In this document: positions 32,346 through 42,794 of the stretch, piece after piece | How positions within the stretch are numbered: position 1 is the first letter of the stretch | Layout of the letters: every line of letters begins with the position of its first letter | From: Porogramme epimiltina | Taxonomy: Eukaryota > Basidiomycota > Agaricomycetes > Polyporales > Polyporaceae | Length of the DNA stretch: 64,000 nt | Assembly (NCBI GenBank): GCA_900155495.1 | Contig: FTLJ01000115.1 | Span: 26,420 to 90,419 of the forward strand | Direction: 5' to 3' | The notes under the pieces: generated by a model | Databases searched by the model: none | Told to the model about the DNA's origin: nothing | What the model saw: only the letters and a program-made list of their open reading frames with translations | Position numbers and translations under genes: made by a program

Positions 32346-32829
32346 TCAAGCCTTACGGCCCGCCTTCTTCGCTGCAGCTCTCGCGCGGGTGATCTGCTTC
32401 TTCCAGCCGTAGCACTGGTTGCACGCTACGTATATCTGTCAGTGATGTCCCATAATGGGCAACGATCACGAGGGCGTACTGGTGGTGCCGTGCTTCTTGC
32501 ACTGGTATGTGCCCTCCTTGTTCTGGCTGGACGCAGGGGCCTCTAAACCTTCACGGTCGATAGGGTCAAACTATCCTCGGGAATGGATGTCAAGCCTTCG
32601 TCAAGACTGGATCAGCGCACACACGTACCCCAAAGAACGTATCGTTCTCTTCCCGCCCGTCGTACGAGCACTGCGTGCACTGCGTACGGGGCAGGTGTCC
32701 TCAGTTCCACGGTGTCGGGGAACAACAGGGAGAAGCGCCGGCGGCGAAGGGTGTACTTACGACCTCCTTGAAGTGTTGACAGAAATAGGCGTCGTTGATC
32801 TCGATGGGCGCGGGCGCAGCTTCGGCCAT
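32346..32829 (-). CDS. Small Cys-rich, probably zinc-binding protein (96 residues)
   Basis: Function unknown. Four short exons (32829-32761, 32679-32629, 32570-32480, 32425-32346) sum to 97 codons. Three introns of 81, 58 and 54 bases in so small a protein, with exact phase agreement, argue that it is real. Cysteines fall as FCQHF, VCTQCSYDG, YQCKKHG and TCNQCYGW: two CxxC pairs plus Cys/His pairs, spaced like one or two zinc sites. The middle contains the acidic/Gly segment FDPIDREGLEAP. The C terminus is strongly basic (KKQITRARAAAKKAGRKA), suggesting RNA, DNA or ribosome contact. I recall similar short conserved hypothetical proteins in Agaricomycetes but no named family. A TATA box CTATATAG is at 32953-32960. 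Confidence 0.8.
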
Positions 32830-33660
32830 GTTGTGAGTCGTAATGTATCGACGGGTCTAGACGTCTAACGGAGAGAGTCTACAGACGGGGAGTCGTGTGC
32901 GAAAGACACCTGGGTGGGGGATGGGAAGTGGGGATGAGAACGGGTCGTGAGGCTATATAGGGGCGTTGGGAGAAGGCGAGGCGGATCTCGGGGGCTGGAG
33001 GGGGTACGGGGGTGGCTGAGGGACTGGGCCAGATGACCTCGTCAGGAGGGCACCAGACCCTCCCAAGCCCCAACAGGCCCCAGCCCAACCTGGCTTCCCG
33101 TAGACCGCGTCATGTCACGTGTCGAGCCCGCAGCGGCAACATAATTGAGTTGGCTCTTCGTGATTGCTCCCATTGCCTAGAGCCTCATCTTCTTTTTCCC
33201 TCCAGACGGCTTCCCAGACTTCACTGTCCCCCCTCGGCTATAGTGCCCACAGACGCCTGCACGGATCTCGACCGCAACGTCGAGCCTGTTGTTGATGTAG
33301 CTTCAGGCTCAGAAATAATCGTCCAGCATGACGGGCGAAGATAATCGTCAGCGTTCACCGTTTGTGCATCCGATTCTTCTCGCGGGCCTGTCTATGTAAC
33401 AATAGACACCAACGTGCCCCCTCTCGCGTATTGTAATAATTTCCAGTCCACATTCTTGTTACGAGTAGAAGCGCTTGATGCATCGAGCATGAACAGATCG
33501 TCCAGTGCGTTTCGTCCTCAATCTTCTTGTCGTGAGGTGCATCACGATCCTATCGTCCTTCCTGTCACCGTGCAAGTCTCCCCTGGTGTATAAATACCGT
33601 AATGAGGAACGTTGAGGAGTTGACCTCGCGCAACACTCTTCCCCCTCCCTCTGACAGAAT
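32830..33660. other. Divergent intergenic, small Cys-rich gene (-) and DUF6533-like gene (+)
   Basis: Holds two promoters: CTATATAG at 32953-32960 for the minus-strand gene and TATAAATA at 33589-33596 for the plus-strand gene. No coding exon seen between. Confidence 0.55.
33589..33596 (+). promoter_or_regulatory. TATA box of DUF6533-like gene
   Basis: Perfect TATAAATA 65-72 bases before the likely ATG at 33661. It is the main support for that start. Confidence 0.6.
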
Positions 33661-35523
33661 ATGCAGACGGTGCACCCGGGGTTCGCACATCTCTCCAAGG
33701 TACATTTACATTCCTCTCCACGCCCAAATTATGAATCTTCGACGGAGATTTCTGTCCCCAGTGTGTATTAGGTTTGGCCTTTGACGTGCTTATATGTCAT
33801 ATTGATTCCTGACCGAATTGTTTAGTCTCTACCACTGCCGTACTGGTGCGTACCTCATAACAATTTCGTGACACTGCACGTCCTGAGAGCCACGTAGTCG
33901 GTGGAAATTATCGAGACCCTTCCTGAAGAGGTGTGTTCCTTTCCTTGACAACTTTGGTATGTGTATGGATTGTTCACTTCTGGTTTAAGATCGCCTTCAT
34001 ATGGCCTTCAAGGTGGTCGTTCATGAAGTTCGTCTACTTCGTGAATAAGTATTCTCCAATCGCCGACACAGTTCTATGCCTCGCTCGTACGTCCGGACAC
34101 CCGTGTAATATGGTCGTTTACGAAGTTGCTAACTCTTAAAAGTCGACTACTTGATCGATGATTTGGAGGTGCGCTTCGGCTAGTGTGGGCTATGGGGTAT
34201 TGTAACCCTAACTACAGCATTTTACGGATTCAAGGCATGTCGAAAACAAATACGGATCATATCTTGCAAGTGACTTTTTTCGAGGCACACAAAATCCGTT
34301 TACTAATACTCGATCCACCCCAGACGTCTACTTCGTCGGAACGACATTTTCTGAAAGTGAGCCAAACCGCACTATGTGATGACTATGAAGTTGGGAGCTT
34401 TACCCCAAATAGTAATCTTGGTAACAAGAACTATGGCGTTGTGGGCATTCAACCCATATGTTGTAGTGCTAATGGTCGTGTCAGCGCTGGAAATATGGGT
34501 GAATATTAAACCCAGCTAATACAGTCATATATTGACCGCCATTATCACCCAGGTACTCGCCATGTACTCGACTGTCCAAATGTTGGTATCCATTGGTAGT
34601 GAGTCTAACACTTCGAAAGGCACCCAATGTGTCTGAGAACTAATTGGCATGCATGGTCGCGAATTAGGTATAAATACCTCTAGTCCCACGGCGATTCGCA
34701 TTCTCGGCTGCTCCCTGGTGGTGGACACTGAGGACGCTTGGCCTGCTCACCTCTTCATAATGTTACAAGAAACAGGTGATTGATAAATTTTTATACGGGT
34801 GCCCAGATTTGACGGAGGTTGTGATAGTCATCGTTTTCTTAACTGCGTTGAAATGTTACCTAGACCCAGTCGGTCCGTGTGCACTCATGTTTCCCTCCTT
34901 GGTTGTATCACTTATATTGGTGTTATGACAGATGTGTTAGACTCACAAAACGGATCCCTCTGGCGCACGCTATACCGCGATGGTGAGGTATAGTCCCTGT
35001 CCGAGCAAGGGAATTTTGTCTCATAAGTACATCCAGGGATGTGCTTCTATGTCGTGGTCTTGGGTGCTTTTTCATTCGCATCATTACTCATCATTTCCAG
35101 GCTCACACATTGTTCTTGTAGTCTGTTCGATTTTGAATATCCTGGTGATGGTACGCGCGCCCGTGAGTATCAGTATCCAACGCTGTATGCAATTCACCAT
35201 TCCGAGATATAACTTCCCCTGCGTGCAACTACAGTTAGAGGTGGCATCCATAACGCAGCTGTAAGTGTCGTGTACAAAATCTTCCGTATTCACGCCAGTC
35301 TGATTTCCGCACGATGGTCGCTCTTGATAGACCACTCAGAATAGTGCACAGCTCTCTTTGCACGCGCGTTCTACTCAACCTTCGCGGGGCTGCTGCACGT
35401 TCCTCGGGTGTTGATCCCGACACTTTTTCACGAGTTAAAACGCTGGTGTTCGACGTACGGCCGGGCGAACTAAGCCACAGCGAGGAGAGTTTGGACCTTG
35501 ATGCTATGGGTTATTTTGATTGA
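33661..35523 (+). CDS. DUF6533-like multi-pass membrane protein
   Basis: Basidiomycete integral membrane family of unknown function, recognised by pattern. Pieces in order: ETLPEE joined to IAFIWPSRWSFMKFVYFVN and KYSPIADTVL near 33930-34090, the family core; VILVTRTMALWAFNPYVVVLM to about 34500; LTEVVIVIVFLTALKCYL near 34810-34860; QNGSLWRTLYRDG at 34950-34983; FYVVVLGAFSFASLLIIS near 35045-35098; VCSILNILVMVRAP; and LRIVHSSLCTRVLLNLRGAA, ending ...DLDAMGYFD at 35523. The order and spacing match six or seven helices of the family. Start MQTVHPGFAHLS (33661) is inferred from the TATA box. I could not close every intron, so exon boundaries are provisional. The gene is AT-richer than its neighbours. 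Confidence 0.7.
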
Positions 35524-36230
35524 ACGTTATAAAACGCCTGTTCATACTAGGTGATGGACTAGAACTAATTCATATACAAGGGCTATCGCTCTGCTTCGTA
35601 CACGAAACCAATATACATACTAGCGTTATCCAGCGCAATAGTACATCAACGTGCCCCGCTGGTTGCTATAGTAGCGTAACTTATACTGACTGCGCTTCGC
35701 CTAAGACGTAGGATTTGAAATCAAAGATCTGGTGGTCTGCGAGAACTTAGATGTACTTGCAAAGCTTAGAGGTCATCGATTAGTGGAAGGGCTTCTATAG
35801 GGCCCTTCCGGGGCTCCGGGGCGTGAGGGATGATGAAGACATGGCTAAATAAAAGGAGGGTTCATCCATAGTAGTAGATGATGTGCTCCCGTAGCCTTTT
35901 AAAAGGCCGCGACAGAATATATAGTCTAATACCCACGGAGGTAACGCCGGTTGAATCCAGGGAGATGTTCCATGACAGATTATCGCATAAATTACGTGGA
36001 ACATAGATGGACTGACAACAAGATGCTGTGGAAACGATATTCCATTTCACTGTGCGAGGCGTATAAAAAGTAGTCCCAATAACCCAAGAAAGCTGAAAAT
36101 GCACTTTCGTAACACGCATCGTTGACCCTCAGGCTGGCAGAGAACGTCCGGGCGAGGGTGTAAGGATATTCATTAATACTGCTTAAAGGGCTTCTTATAC
36201 ATTCCAGCAGCACGGTTGGCCAAGTACTGT
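35524..36230. other. Convergent intergenic
   Basis: 3' flanks of the DUF6533-like gene and of the unknown gene at 36231-37555; AT-rich. No RNA gene or exon recognised. Confidence 0.5.
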
Positions 36231-37555
36231 TTACGGAACACAGGTAGAACAGTGTCCCACCTGGTAGGCGTATCCATCAACAAGAAACACAGGACCACAA
36301 GCAACCGAGCGTACGCACCAAGTCCGGGCGGCATAGATATCTGCCCCCGCCTTCGCCCACATCATCTTGTCCTCCTCTAGCGTCCCCTGACGTTCCGGGA
36401 AATCCCCCATGCTGTCTACATGGTCCTTGTCTGGCGACGTGTACTGCCATCTAAACACAGTCGCCTCTATCGTCGTGAAGTCAACACGGATGCGATTGTG
36501 GAGAGGAAGGCTGCTGAGACGCCAACCGCACTCCGCGACGGGATCCCACTCCAGGACCTTGGTTGACGGCGAAAGCACCGGGGGAGGGACCACGCCTTCC
36601 ATGTTAAGTGAAAAGGACCATGACATGCTGTCGCACACCCAGCGAGGAGTGTCAAGGAAGAACCAAGGGGAATACAGTGGGGAGCCTCCTGGTGCCGCGA
36701 ACATGAAGTTCACGAGCTGGCTGGGATTTGCTATGATACTCCATCCCCGAATGGCATATTTTGCGAATGCTTCCTTGGTGTCAAACCCGGTGTATATGGC
36801 CAGGGAATCGCGGCATTCGAATGTGGCGTACGGATACAGTGAGTACGCGGCATTGTATGTGATGATGTTCATGACGCAGGCTGGAGCGGAAAATTAGCTA
36901 TCGTGTGGCGCCTCCGGATAGCGTTGGATGACCCACTTGAATGAAACTGTAGGATAGTCGCGAGTGGGCAGGTACGCGTGACGATAACCTGGACCTTTTC
37001 AGCAGAGTCATCTAGACTCTTCTTGCATGCGCGCCGCTTGAATGTCAATATCGCGCAGGCACTGTCGAATGAGTATGATTCACCGAATTCATCGGTAGAC
37101 AGGTTGTCTGAGTTTATGGTAGCCAGTGCGTGCTCGACCTCTTCCATGCAGTTTGACCTTTGCCGCGATGAAGGGACGTATGCATAGCCCTGGCTTGTCA
37201 GGTAAGTCGTGATATCGTAAATGCCCCGGTCAGGGTCGAGGTCTGATTCGGGATAGAAGGTCCTGTCGAAAAACTGGAGCGCGAAGGATCCTGAGATGAC
37301 CATGCGTGTGCGGGCCATGAGGGACCGAAATGAAATTGTCTCTTTCCCGAAAAAGCGTTCAAGCCGTTTGTTGACGTTGTACGCTCGCCCCCGGAACTCT
37401 TTGACTCCAAGGGAAGCGAGTCGGTTCACGGACCCCACACGCGCAAGGGTGGCTGGAGTGAGACAGGAGAATATTACATCGTAAATAGGTCGTCGCCCGA
37501 GGATCTGCATGATTGCGGTGGAACCATCTGAGTCGGCATCCTTCACAGCGTCCAT
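36231..37555 (-). CDS. Unrecognised protein, F-box-like head plus nucleotidyltransferase-like motif
   Basis: No named family. Two exons (37555-36937 and 36880-36231) give 423 codons, 422 residues; start MDAVKDADSDG. Residues about 17-65 (RRPIYDVIFSCLTP..LARVGSVNR) resemble a degenerate F-box. Next is ISGSFALQFFDR..YPESDLD at about residues 88-108: a Gly-Ser followed after 14 residues by an Asp-x-Asp, the pattern seen in nucleotidyltransferase folds. The C-terminal half has many aromatic residues and Cys, with no pattern I know. Proteins like this are expanded in Agaricomycete genomes as uncharacterised families. A TATA-like TTTATAA lies at 37665-37671. Gene reality is well supported; both domain suggestions are tentative. 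Confidence 0.75.
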
Positions 37556-37990
37556 ACCCGAGATCTGACGGAGAAGTCAAGCTGAGCTGACAGACACAGG
37601 GCACGGGAGTACTCACAGGAAATCAACTGAATTCAAGAGTTTCTCTTGTTCGGGGTTCCTGGTGTTTATAAGGAAATCCGGGGACAGTGGGACAACACGG
37701 CAGGAGCATTGAGAGGGGAAGGGGGGGGTCTTGGGGGTCTCCCTCTCTAGTTATACGGCCAACTACGCAGCCAAGCTCCCAGGCTGCCCTGGTAGTGACA
37801 GATGTCTACGTCACAATCACTTCTGTCCGGGTTGGTGGCCACATGGCGACAGGTAGCGCAGGACTTCATCACATTTATGAGTTTCCATACCAGACAGGGA
37901 GGGATGCTGCATCAAGATGAAATTGGTCAACGTACGCGTACAATGCAGCGTCAATCAAGTTAATATACAACAGGCAGCTCTAGACTTTCT
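37556..37990. other. Intergenic, unknown gene promoter and SDR2 3' flank
   Basis: TATA-like element of the minus-strand unknown gene near 37665; otherwise nothing recognised. Confidence 0.5.
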
Positions 37991-39208
37991 TCACAACCAC
38001 CCCTTGGTCTCAAAGTCCTTGACGGTGTCAATCGCCGATTCTTCAATGGTACGGTACTTCACACCGAGCACATCAACACTCTTGCTGCTGTTGTAGAAAA
38101 GCGGGTGCTTGGCTTGTGAGGGGTCATATGCCGTGTTCCCCGCAGGAATTTTGTCGGACGCGCGGTGCGCGGGAGTGACTGCGATGACGTACCGAGACCG
38201 ATCAGAAACGTCGAGGGTACACACACGCTGCCAACTCACCAAAGTCCTGATACTTGAACGGGCCGGCAGAGATGATGTAACGACTCCCACCTGCAGCCTC
38301 TTTCTGCAGCGCGAGCGTATGCGCGTACGCGATGTCCCGTACGTCCACCCACAGTGCACTGGAGCGCGCGGTCAGCACACGTGAGACCCAATGCCTCCAA
38401 GGCGCGCACTCACCCTTGCGTCGCGAGCGCGTCGTTGCTCAGCTGCCCCTTCACGATCGTGTTGTACCACATCGCCGCAGAGGTGTTGAGGTCCTCAGGG
38501 CGCTGCACCTCGTGGAGGAACGGCCCGAACACGAACGGCGGGTTGAGCGCGATGAGGTCCCACGGCAGGCTCGCCTTGCGCTCGCCCCACCACTCCCACG
38601 CGGCGCGCTCGGCGAGGGTCTTGCTCGCGCGGTACTTGTCGCTGGCCGCCGCGTCGCGGCCCTTCGCCTTGACCTCCGCGATCGAGCCCTCGTTCCACGA
38701 GCTCTCGTCGAGCGTCGTGCCCTCGGGGACGACGCTGACGACTGCGGCCGTCGAGGAGAGGACGACGATGCGCTTCACGCCCGGGCCATGGGCCGCGGCG
38801 GCTTTGAGAACGGAGAGCGTGCCCTCGACCGCGGGCTTGATGAGCTCCTCGGGCTCGATCGCTTTCATGTGGAAGGGGGAGGCGGTGTGGGCGATCGCGT
38901 CGACGTCCTTGACATACTCCGTGAACGCGTCCTCCTGTGCGCCATGAGGGACAAATTGAGTCTCGAACGTTGTGGGGGCGCGCACATAAAGAGAGGGTAC
39001 AACATACCTTAGTAATGTCCTCTACAATGACGACCTCGAACTTGTCCCCGGACGATTTGAACAGCTCGCGCAGGTGGCCCGCTTTGCTCTCGGAACGCAC
39101 GGTCCCTCTGACGGAAAATCCTGCCTCAAGCAGGAACTTGACAATCCAGACGGCGATGTAGCCGTTCGCGCCCGTAACGAGGACTTTGCCGGTGGAGATG
39201 GAAGGCAT
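37991..39208 (-). CDS. SDR-family NAD(P)-dependent reductase, paralogue 2
   Basis: Gre2-like extended SDR (ketoreductase / methylglyoxal or lactaldehyde reductase type). Four exons of 201, 521, 119 and 188 bases (39208-39008, 38934-38414, 38358-38240, 38178-37991), 343 codons, 342 residues. Start MPSISTGK. Motifs: KVLVTGANGYIAVWIVKFL for cofactor binding, IAHTASPFHM, RIVVLSSTAAV with the catalytic Ser region, and KYRASKTLAERAAWEWW with catalytic Tyr-x3-Lys. Then WVDVRDIAYAHTLAL and a conserved end DFETKGWL. The exon lengths are the same as in the head-to-head neighbour at 40468-41669. A TATA run (39281-39288) lies 73 bases upstream. Cytosolic; substrate unknown. Confidence 0.95.
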
Positions 39209-40467
39209 ATTCAACGATGCTGAGGGCTGATGAGGGTTGGGAGATGTGATAGTGGTCGATCGTGGGGGTACTCACCGGCTTATATATATCGTGCGGAGCA
39301 CGTCAGGCCGGTGGCGGCTGAGAGCACGATAGGATATTGTGCGAAGACCCACGAAGCAGTCCGCGGCACGCTGAGTCAGAATGGGAGACCCGGCAGAACG
39401 TCTTCGTCGTACGGCGGGGTGGCGTTAACAGACCACCGAGGAGGGTAGGATGCTATCTCCTGCGACCAGAAGATGGCTTGCACGTTCGCCGTGACATCTT
39501 CAAGATCCCGGGTGTTGTAGAACATCTATGAGCATCGACCGGACTAGAGGGCTCTTGCGCGAGTGAGGAGGACAAGGTTATATAAGCTAAGCAGCAGTGA
39601 TCACAGAGCTGCGGCGTTGGAAGATAAGGTGGTTGGAGTGTCCTGTTTGGCTGCGATGAGAGCTGCGGGGTGGGCCGGCGGGGAGGCATCCAGAGTCCAG
39701 GCGCGTTGGATGACATCAGTCACCGATCGCAACTGGCGGGCGGCTCCGAATTGGCTCCTTCCTCATATGGATGCCGCTGACATGCCGACCACCCTTTTGG
39801 GAAACCGATCGGAGCTTTGTCGAGTCCCAACATCTTGTCGTTACTCATCCACAGCAATGAACATCCCACAACGGGCCATTTGGCCTTGGAAATCCCTTTA
39901 ATTTCATGTACGAACATTCTCAATCACTGCTACCATTTGAGATGTACGCTTATGACCAGAAAGCTGATAGCACTTTAGATAGAGGGGTTCGACTGTTACG
40001 TCTGTGCAAGACCAGCTCACTGTGCTTGACTTGAGCACCGGGCTGCGCGCTCAAAGCTACACTCCGTTCGTTGAGCCCTTACTAGACCTAGTGCCAGGAA
40101 GACACTGCACTTCTGTGGACTGCGCACCCCAAGTCAGATTCCCGTGACACCTCCTGCCACATCTGAAATTTCCACACAGCTGTCCGACCTGTCCTTCTGG
40201 GCCAATGGCCAATGCTCTCGCAGGGTTATCGATGACCAACCTCAGATTCCCTCGGGCTCGGAATCATTCATTAGCTCAGCTTCATCAGCGCGTCGCGCCA
40301 CAATAGGGAACCTCAGCGCCCGGCGCGCGGGACTACTTAGCTCAAAGTTCAGACGATACCTGTCGATCACTCCGGGATATAAATACGCAGGATGGGGAGC
40401 ACTCCGCCGCACGCCACCTCTCCCCCAGTCCCCAAACTATCTAGCGAACCCCGCCACTCGACCCCCA
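39209..40467. promoter_or_regulatory. Divergent promoter region between SDR2 (-) and SDR3 (+)
   Basis: 1,259 bases between the start codons of two paralogues. TATATATA at 39281-39288 serves the left gene and TATAAATA at 40378-40385 the right gene. Long enough for shared upstream control. No other gene recognised. Confidence 0.6.
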
Positions 40468-41669
40468 ATGCCTGCTATTTCCTCTGGGAAAGTTCTGGTG
40501 ACAGGCGCGAATGGATACATCGCGGTGTGGATCGTCAAGTCTCTCCTCGAAGCGGGCTTTGCCGTTCGGGGGACGGTACGCTCGGAGAGCAAAGCGGCGC
40601 ATATCCGCCAACTATTCAAGCCTTTCGGAAACAGGTTCGAGTCCGTGATCGTAGAGGACATGACGAAGGTAAGCGTAGCCCTTATCCTCGTCCGCGCCAT
40701 GACAGGGAGCTATGATTGACGATGCACGACAGGACGATGCATTCGCGGCGCACGTCGCGGACGTCGATGCGATAGCGCACACAGCTTCGCCCTTCCACAT
40801 GCAGGCCGTCGAGCCCGATGACATCATCGGCCCCGCCGTGGCAGGCACGCTGTCCGTCCTCAAGGCCGCCGCGGCCCATGGGCGCTCAGTAAAGCGCGTC
40901 ACGGTCCTCTCCTCCACCGCCGCGCTCAACCGCGCCGTGACCACTCCTGTGTTTCTCGACGAGACCGCGTGGAACGAGGAGTCGCCCGCGGAGGTGAAAG
41001 CCCAGGGGCGCGACGCCCCCGCGCTCGCGAAGTACCGCGCGAGCAAGACGCTCGCGGAGCGCGCGGCGTGGGCGTGGTGGGAGGAAAGGAAGGTGGGGCT
41101 CGGGTGGGACCTAGTCGTGCTAAACCCGCCGTACGTGTTTGGCCCGATGCTGCATGACGTTAGCAAGCCGGAGCATCTGAACGAGTCAATGCACGACTGG
41201 TACTACAACGTGGTCACCGCGAGGCTGGACGACAATGCCTTAGCCAACCTTGGGCGAGTGATGTCTAGTGGATACTGTGGCGTGAAGATGCTGATCAAAT
41301 GACAAAGTGCTATGTATGTCGATGTGCGAGACATCGCGCACGCGCACGTCCTCGCGCTCCACAAGCCGGAAGCGGGAGGTAATCGTTTCATCATCGCTGC
41401 GGGTCCGTTCAAGTGGCAAGACTTCGGTAAGCCACAACTATGCAGCTATCAGACCCATTCACTCACTTGGTGGCACTTTAGTTTCTGCAGCACACCGCCT
41501 CATGCCTTCCATTCCTGCCGGAAATACTTCTTATGACCCATCCAAGGCCCAACATCTTCTCCGGTACAACAATCAGAAAGGAGTCACAGTGCTGGGGATG
41601 AAGTACCGCGAGGTTGACGAGTTAACGAAAGACACTCTTGACGACTTCAAGACTCGGGGTTGGCTATAG
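40468..41669 (+). CDS. SDR-family NAD(P)-dependent reductase, paralogue 3 (with GC-AG intron)
   Basis: Same family and layout as paralogue 2. Exons 40468-40668, 40733-41253, 41308-41426 and 41482-41669 (201, 521, 119, 188 bases) give 342 residues. Motifs: KVLVTGANGYIAVWIVKSL, IAHTASPFHM, VTVLSSTAALN, KYRASKTLAERAAWAWW, YVDVRDIAHAHVLAL, end DFKTRGWL. The second intron begins GCGAGT and ends AAAG. With this GC donor the protein continues NLGAMYVDVRD, exactly matching the paralogues; no GT donor in the area keeps frame. TATAAATA at 40378-40385 is 83-90 bases before the ATG. Substrate unknown. Confidence 0.94.
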
Positions 41670-41733
41670 GTCTTGAGTATCTGGCCATACTTGAGTGATG
41701 TGTATCGTACATAATGTGAAATGTATACGCAGG

Positions 41734-41738
41734 AAAAA
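41734..41738 (-). terminator. RNA polymerase III terminator of second tRNA-Gln
   Basis: Five T on the minus strand, seven bases after the tRNA 3' end. Confidence 0.65.
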
Positions 41739-41745
41739 GCATCCC

Positions 41746-41826
41746 AGGCGCTACCAGGGCTCGAACCTGGGTTTTGGGAATATGATCAATCAGAATCCCA
41801 AGTGATAACCACTACACTATAGCGCC
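41746..41826 (-). tRNA. tRNA-Gln(CTG) with 9-base intron
   Basis: Same 72-base mature sequence as the gene at 11452-11531, anticodon CTG, with acceptor GGCGCTA/TAGCGCC and identical arms. The intron after position 37 is 9 bases and differs in sequence from the 8-base intron of the other copy. Confidence 0.93.
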
Positions 41827-42794
41827 GTATATTGAGTTCTGTGCAAATGCCCTAACATACAGTGCATTATCTTCCGAGGTCTGAAACCTTATTCTAGGCC
41901 CGCCCTGACCTCGCGCACGGAGCGCCCGCCGCGGAGTGTTTTAGCCGATACCTTCGGGGCCGGAAGCCATTGAGCACGTCCGAGGTGTTCAAGTGCGACG
42001 GTCGGGAGAAAGAACGGCAAGGACAAGAATAATGTGCACACATAGATGCGTCTATCCTGTCACGGATGACTACTACAAGTGGCGACCATGCGGCGGGATT
42101 GCGCTCGACATGATTAATACGTCGGTTTCTGGCCGCCTCAGGGGGTCGCTAATGAGATGTCCCCGGCGCCGCCGCCGAGGGCTTCCTTGGGAATCATATG
42201 AGCGACATGCGCGAGCTGCGTGCTGGGATGCTGGGAGGGCAGAGTCGGCTGGGTGCACGTTGAGCACGCTAGACGGGCCAGGAGGCTGATCCCAGCGATA
42301 GAAGATTGGGGTTTTGAATCGCGCACCGACATGAGGTCGAGCACGAGCGATGGGTACGCCGGGCGAGCGAGATAGCGATTCACACCGGTCTTGAGCGGAG
42401 GGAGGCCGGGGTTGGGCGCATTCAAGCGCGGAATGGTGAGATTTGGGACAATACCTGGCGTTTGCGATGTGGCCAGTAGGTGAAACCAGGACGACTTTGT
42501 CGGACTCGAGGGCCGTCGTACGAGCGATGGGCGGCGCGGCCAATGAGAATGGCTATAGGTATTCTAGAAGTCGTGCGAAAGTTGGGGGATAGCGTGAGGA
42601 ACCTGCCCTTTATGGGATGCGATCTAAGGCATGTCCCCACTTCGATTTTTCAGAAAGTGAGGCGACCTCAGGTCGTCGGCCGGCTAACCTTCTCCTGCCC
42701 TTAAATACCTTGGACGCGCTCCTCGGCCGCTCACTCTCGCCTTTTCCTTCTTTCTTCCACCGTCCCCCTCCCCCTTCCTGCGTATCGTCCCAAA
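41827..42794. other. ACL promoter region
   Basis: Intergenic. Only short overlapping open frames. A pyrimidine-rich leader precedes the ACL ATG, and a weak TATA-like TTAAATA occurs near 42703, about 90 bases before it. Confidence 0.5.
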
